From NCBI GenBank assembly GCA_905214995.1, contig CAJMOT010000045.1:1-15684 (forward strand): a stretch of 15,684 bases of DNA, given 5' to 3'. This document shows positions 13,338 to 15,684 of this stretch, one piece after another. Positions within the stretch are counted from its first letter, which is position 1, and every line of letters starts with the position of its first letter. The position numbers and the translations under genes were made by a program. This DNA is from an uncultured bacterium. Lineage in GTDB: Bacteria; Verrucomicrobiota; Verrucomicrobiia; Opitutales; Intestinicryptomonadaceae. Under the pieces are notes generated by a model. That model was not told the DNA's origin, did no database searches, and saw only the letters and a list, made by a program, of their open reading frames with translations.

Positions 13338-14711
13338 TTATTTTGATATTTTCGATATGAAGAGCGAGCCGTCGGGGGCGGTTTCCTTTGCGGCGAATTT
13401 GAAGTCGCGGAAGATTTTGCCCTTGTGGGCGAGGCGCGCGTAAAGCCCGTATTCTCCCGAAGGCAGGTTTTGGGGAATCTCGAACTTGTCGCGCGCGGAA
13501 AATTCGCCGGGCAGCCATTTGGTCGGATCGGCGGACGATATGAACGCCGCCGCGGTCTTTCCGTCCGGAGTTTTCAGCTCGTACGCCAGTTCGTAGGGCA
13601 GGTAGATTTTTGAGCAGCCGGCATTTTTCCCGAAAAGCGATATTTCGAGCGTCCGCGAATCCGACGAAATCTCCGCTCTTTCCGGCACGAGCCGCGCTCC
13701 GACCAATTTTCTCAGCCTGTCTACCTGCTCCGCGTCTTCGGGGCCCGTAAACGTGCTTTTGAAGTGGAAAGAGTCGTTGAACACGTTGCAGTGGTTGTCG
13801 AGTATGAAGTCGGCGGCGCGTTTGAGCGACCATTCCCTTTGCTTGTGGGGGTCTGCGATGAACTCGAACAGGACGGGTTTGGACTTCCATATTTCGTCCA
13901 TGTTCCGGACGTTCGCGTATTTTTTCGAGCCTATCCAGTTTTTGTAGTGCCACGGTCCGCCGACCCCGTCGCGGCGCATGCCGACCCGAGGGAACTCTCC
14001 GCCCTTGCGGAGGGCGTATTCGAAGGTTTTTGCGTCGTCGCTCATGAACACGAGCGTCGTCTTTTTGAAATTGTCCAGGTACATGTCCGCGAACTTCCTG
14101 CGCGTTTCCTCGGAGGCTTCCGGAATGCCGAGGCGGTGCGTGTGCCACTCGCCCCAGTTGCCGTATCCGCCGATGTCTATCGAGCTTATGTGCGGGTTGC
14201 CGTCGTAGCGCTTGGCGAGCTCTCGGACGAAGCGCGCATGAAGTTCTATCAGCAGCGGCTCGTCGAAATACGGCGTGTAGCGCGTCATGGTGGTGAACGG
14301 GCTTTTCGGGTTTTGCCGCTCCTTCTCCCAGTTGTAGGGCTTGTATTTTATGCCCTTGTCGAGCGCCCACTTCGGCGTGGAGTAGGGCTTTTTGCTGTGG
14401 TAGTTGGCGCAGGTTATGCGGAACGACACCGGCAGCCCGATCTTGGCGTAATTTTCGATGAGCTCGTCGATTTTCGACCAGTCGTATTTGCCGTCCTCGG
14501 GCTCGAGGTCCGCCCAGTCGTATCTCCCGTATCCTACGCCGTAGGGCATTATACCGTCCCGCCGCGGGGTCTGCGAGCACGAGGCGAATCCCTGCCCGGG
14601 GTTTGCGGGAGCCTCGTCGCTTTCGGAAAAGAATACGGTCTTTTGCTCCATGCAGGCGCAGAGCGGGAGCGCGAGCGCAAGCGCGCAAAATGCGGTATGC
14701 AACAGTTTCAT
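13338..14711 (-). CDS. DUF4832-type glycosidase-like lipoprotein (first copy)
   Basis: 457-residue predicted lipoprotein and close paralogue of the gene that follows. The signal peptide MKLLHTAFCALALALPLCAC has lipobox LCAC with Cys20. Shared landmarks: NPGQGFAS, RYDWADLEPEDGKYDW, IDIGGYGNWGEWH, FADMYLDNFKKT, VGMRRDGVGG and KPVLFEF, then a beta-rich C-terminal domain with LPYELAYELKTPDGKTAAAF. An in-frame TTG lies one codon earlier at 14714. I prefer the ATG at 14711 because a GGGAGG ribosome binding site lies 8 nt before it, the clearest one in the window. It is the first gene of a two-gene operon with its own promoter. It is likely anchored in the outer membrane and may act on a glycan, but the substrate is unknown. 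Confidence is good for family and fold, low for function. Confidence 0.82.
   Translation of the reverse strand: MKLLHTAFCALALALPLCACMEQKTVFFSESDEAPANPGQGFASCSQTPRRDGIMPYGVGYGRYDWADLEPEDGKYDWSKIDELIENYAKIGLPVSFRITCANYHSKKPYSTPKWALDKGIKYKPYNWEKERQNPKSPFTTMTRYTPYFDEPLLIELHARFVRELAKRYDGNPHISSIDIGGYGNWGEWHTHRLGIPEASEETRRKFADMYLDNFKKTTLVFMSDDAKTFEYALRKGGEFPRVGMRRDGVGGPWHYKNWIGSKKYANVRNMDEIWKSKPVLFEFIADPHKQREWSLKRAADFILDNHCNVFNDSFHFKSTFTGPEDAEQVDRLRKLVGARLVPERAEISSDSRTLEISLFGKNAGCSKIYLPYELAYELKTPDGKTAAAFISSADPTKWLPGEFSARDKFEIPQNLPSGEYGLYARLAHKGKIFRDFKFAAKETAPDGSLFISKISK
13384..13602. repeat. Duplicated 219-bp coding tract, copy 2
   Basis: Direct-repeat partner of 12021-12239, collinear with no indels, encoding residues ~370-443 of the first DUF4832 protein. 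See the paired entry for identity. Confidence 0.9.
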
Positions 14712-14750
14712 CAAATTTTCCTCCCTTAAATTTCGCCGTAAAATGAACGT

Positions 14751-14778
14751 ATGATAATTTTCGCGTACGCCTTTTCAA
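14751..14778 (-). promoter_or_regulatory. Promoter of the DUF4832 lipoprotein operon
   Basis: Minus-strand TTGAAA (14778-14773), 16-bp spacer, TATCAT (14756-14751, 5 of 6 matches to TATAAT). Expected start near 14744 gives a leader of about 33 nt that contains the GGGAGG ribosome binding site. The -35 box sits in a small inverted repeat, GCCTT-TTC-AAGGC (14769-14781). Confidence 0.6.
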
Positions 14779-14816
14779 GGCTTTATTTTGCGGATTTTGC
14801 CGCTTCCGCGGGCGCG

Positions 14817-14853
14817 AAAAAACGCGCGGGCATGCGCCGCGCGCGGTTTTTTT
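14817..14853. terminator. Intrinsic terminator after the HIT gene
   Basis: CGCGCGG (14823-14829) pairs with CCGCGCG (14837-14843) around a 7-nt loop. On the minus strand TTTTTT (14822-14817) follows directly; on the plus strand a T7 run follows (14847-14853). It lies 40 nt past the HIT stop codon and separates that gene from the DUF4832 operon. Confidence 0.8.
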
Positions 14854-14892
14854 GGCGGTGGAGCGGCGGGCGGCCTTTGCGCGCCGCAGGCG

Positions 14893-15231
14893 TCAGCACG
14901 GCGGCCAGTGCAGCTGGCGCCCGCCGAGAATGTGCAGGTGCAGGTGCGGGATTGTCTCGCCCGCGAGCAGCCCGTTGTTTATCACCACCCTGAACCCGTC
15001 TTTGAGCCCGCATTTTTCCGCCACTTTCGGAACCGCGAGCATCAGGCGCGCGAGAATTTCGGCGTCCTCCTCTCCGGCCTCCGCGATTCTCGGAATCGGC
15101 TTTGCCGGAAAGAGCAGCACGTGCACGGGAGCCTGCGGGTTGATGTCGTTTATTGCGGCGCAAACGTCGTCTTTGTATACGATTTCCGACGGAATCTCGC
15201 CGTCGAGTATTTTTTGGAACAGCGTTTTCAT
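14893..15231 (-). CDS. HIT family nucleotide-binding/hydrolase protein (HinT-like)
   Basis: 112-residue histidine-triad protein of the HINT/PKCI branch, usually purine-nucleoside phosphoramidate or related hydrolases in the cytoplasm. The start TLFQKILDGEIPSEIVYKDD in pieces (3-22) is typical. VHVLLFPAKPIPRI (36-49) and RVVINNGLLAGETIPHLHLHILGGRQLHW follow, with the triad HLHLH at 96-100. The protein ends WPPC, where many homologues end WPPG. I start at the ATG at 15231. An in-frame TTG at 15273 would add 14 residues not seen in the family. A weak promoter (TTGCAA 15268-15263, 18 bp, CATACT 15244-15239) would start transcription almost at this ATG. Confidence 0.92.
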   Translation of the reverse strand: MKTLFQKILDGEIPSEIVYKDDVCAAINDINPQAPVHVLLFPAKPIPRIAEAGEEDAEILARLMLAVPKVAEKCGLKDGFRVVINNGLLAGETIPHLHLHILGGRQLHWPPC

Positions 15232-15322
15232 TACGGCAAGTATGGGGAATGCCGCGCGGGTTTTGCAAACCAAAAATGGGCGCGGCGGCGGACGGGAATT
15301 TCGCGCGGCGGCAATTTGGGGA

Positions 15323-15350
15323 ATAGGGGCGCCTTTCCCCGCGCTCCTAT
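15323..15350 (-). other. Imperfect hairpin at the end of the partial gene
   Basis: On the minus strand ATAGGAGCG (15350-15342, including the stop codon) pairs with CGCCCCTAT (15331-15323) with one mismatch around a 10-nt loop. No T-run follows, so termination here is uncertain. The rest of 15232-15346 shows no gene. Confidence 0.3.
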
Positions 15351-15684
15351 AAAAAAATTATCTCGAGGTTTGGCAGCGCGGATTCGTAGCGCGAGAGATA
15401 GCCCTCGACTGCGTCGACGTCCTCGCCGTGGGAGGCTGCCTTCTTTTTCGTCTTTCTCCCGAAATCCCCGAGCCCGCAGATTATGAGATAAGCCCTCGGA
15501 TGCCCGGCGAGCCTTTTTGCCGCCGCGGACAGCGGGGCGAGCGCAAACAGCGGTTCCGAGGGCGAGACTTCGACGGTCTCGACGGCGGCTTCGGGGTCGT
15601 AGAGCGCGAGGATGCGTTTGGCGAAAATCCCGATGTCGGCGCCGGAGCTCTCGGGGCGGGCGAGCGCCATCTCCACGCCGCGCG
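15347..15684 (-). CDS. Hypothetical protein, C-terminal part (start outside the window)
   Basis: The frame is open to the right window edge, so this is the 3' end of a longer gene. About 112 codons are visible. GTG at 15676 and ATG at 15670 could act as starts, but nothing upstream of them looks like a ribosome binding site. The visible part reads RPESSGADIGIFAKRILALYDP, then a valine/proline-rich stretch (VETVEVSPSEPLFALAP), a lysine cluster GRKTKKKAASHGEDVD and a C-terminal ALPNLEIIFL. Composition and codon use look coding and match the neighbours. I do not recognise a family and assign no function. Confidence 0.6.
   Translation of the reverse strand, partial: RGVEMALARPESSGADIGIFAKRILALYDPEAAVETVEVSPSEPLFALAPLSAAAKRLAGHPRAYLIICGLGDFGRKTKKKAASHGEDVDAVEGYLSRYESALPNLEIIFL

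Noticed and set aside
13764..14729. Plus-strand frame of 321 codons
   Set aside because: Antisense shadow of the DUF4832 gene, with Val/Arg/Glu-rich low-information sequence and no ribosome binding site.
13333..14778. Long minus-strand frame (481 codons) overlapping the first DUF4832 gene
   Set aside because: It is an alternate frame of that gene. It is Arg-rich and lacks a signal peptide and family motifs, while the frame at 13338-14711 has all of them.
14769..14781. GCCTT-TTC-AAGGC as a terminator
   Set aside because: The stem is only 5 bp with a 3-nt loop, and it coincides with the -35 box of the DUF4832 promoter. A far better terminator lies at 14817-14853.
1..15684. Mobile elements, prophage, CRISPR, toxin-antitoxin or defence genes
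   Set aside because: No transposase, integrase, Cas, nuclease-like defence or toxin motifs, and no regularly spaced repeats were seen. The only direct repeat is the coding tract shared by the DUF4832 paralogues.

Overview
The window reads as chromosomal sequence from a GC-rich Gram-negative bacterium, most likely a Verrucomicrobiota member (Opitutales-like). That placement is an inference. It rests on a PEP-CTERM exported protein with an Arg-rich tail, a Kdo transferase (so lipopolysaccharide is made), lipoproteins with DUF4832-type glycosidase-like folds, and A/T-rich leaders without Shine-Dalgarno sites in front of most genes. No rRNA, tRNA, CRISPR array, insertion sequence, phage gene or origin was seen. 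All recognised genes but one are on the minus strand.

Layout, left to right. 1-2131 holds feoB (3' end cut by the window edge) and feoA, a ferrous iron uptake operon read leftward. Its leader (2132-2348) carries two DtxR/MntR-like palindromes, each placed at a possible sigma-70 promoter. 2489-3661 holds a DedA-family membrane protein and a DUF2062 membrane protein as an operon. 3824-6822 holds a tight three-gene operon with 1-nt gaps: a FabZ-like dehydratase, a FabF-like ketosynthase and WaaA (Kdo transferase). It has its own promoter with a perfect TATAAT box and looks like an envelope lipid module. 6881-8364 holds an OGG1-type 8-oxoguanine DNA glycosylase preceded by a small predicted lipoprotein. 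8402-9553 holds a PEP-CTERM protein with a clear terminator. 9699-10613 (plus strand) holds an EamA/DMT-family transporter. A bidirectional terminator separates it from phosphate acetyltransferase (pta, 10774-11823). 11975-14711 holds two tandem paralogous DUF4832-type lipoproteins in one operon. Their C-terminal coding regions share a sharply bounded 219-bp tract at about 94% identity. 14893-15231 holds a HIT-family nucleotide hydrolase with a terminator. The right edge holds the 3' end of an unrecognised gene.

How the parts fit: iron import (Feo), envelope lipid assembly (FabZ-like/KS/WaaA, DedA), surface proteins (PEP-CTERM, three lipoproteins), and housekeeping metabolism and repair (Pta, OGG, HIT). 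I found no convincing new multi-gene system. The points most worth a second look are the paired operators at feoAB, the recombination-like tract in the DUF4832 pair, and a recurring pattern of promoters lying almost on top of start codons.
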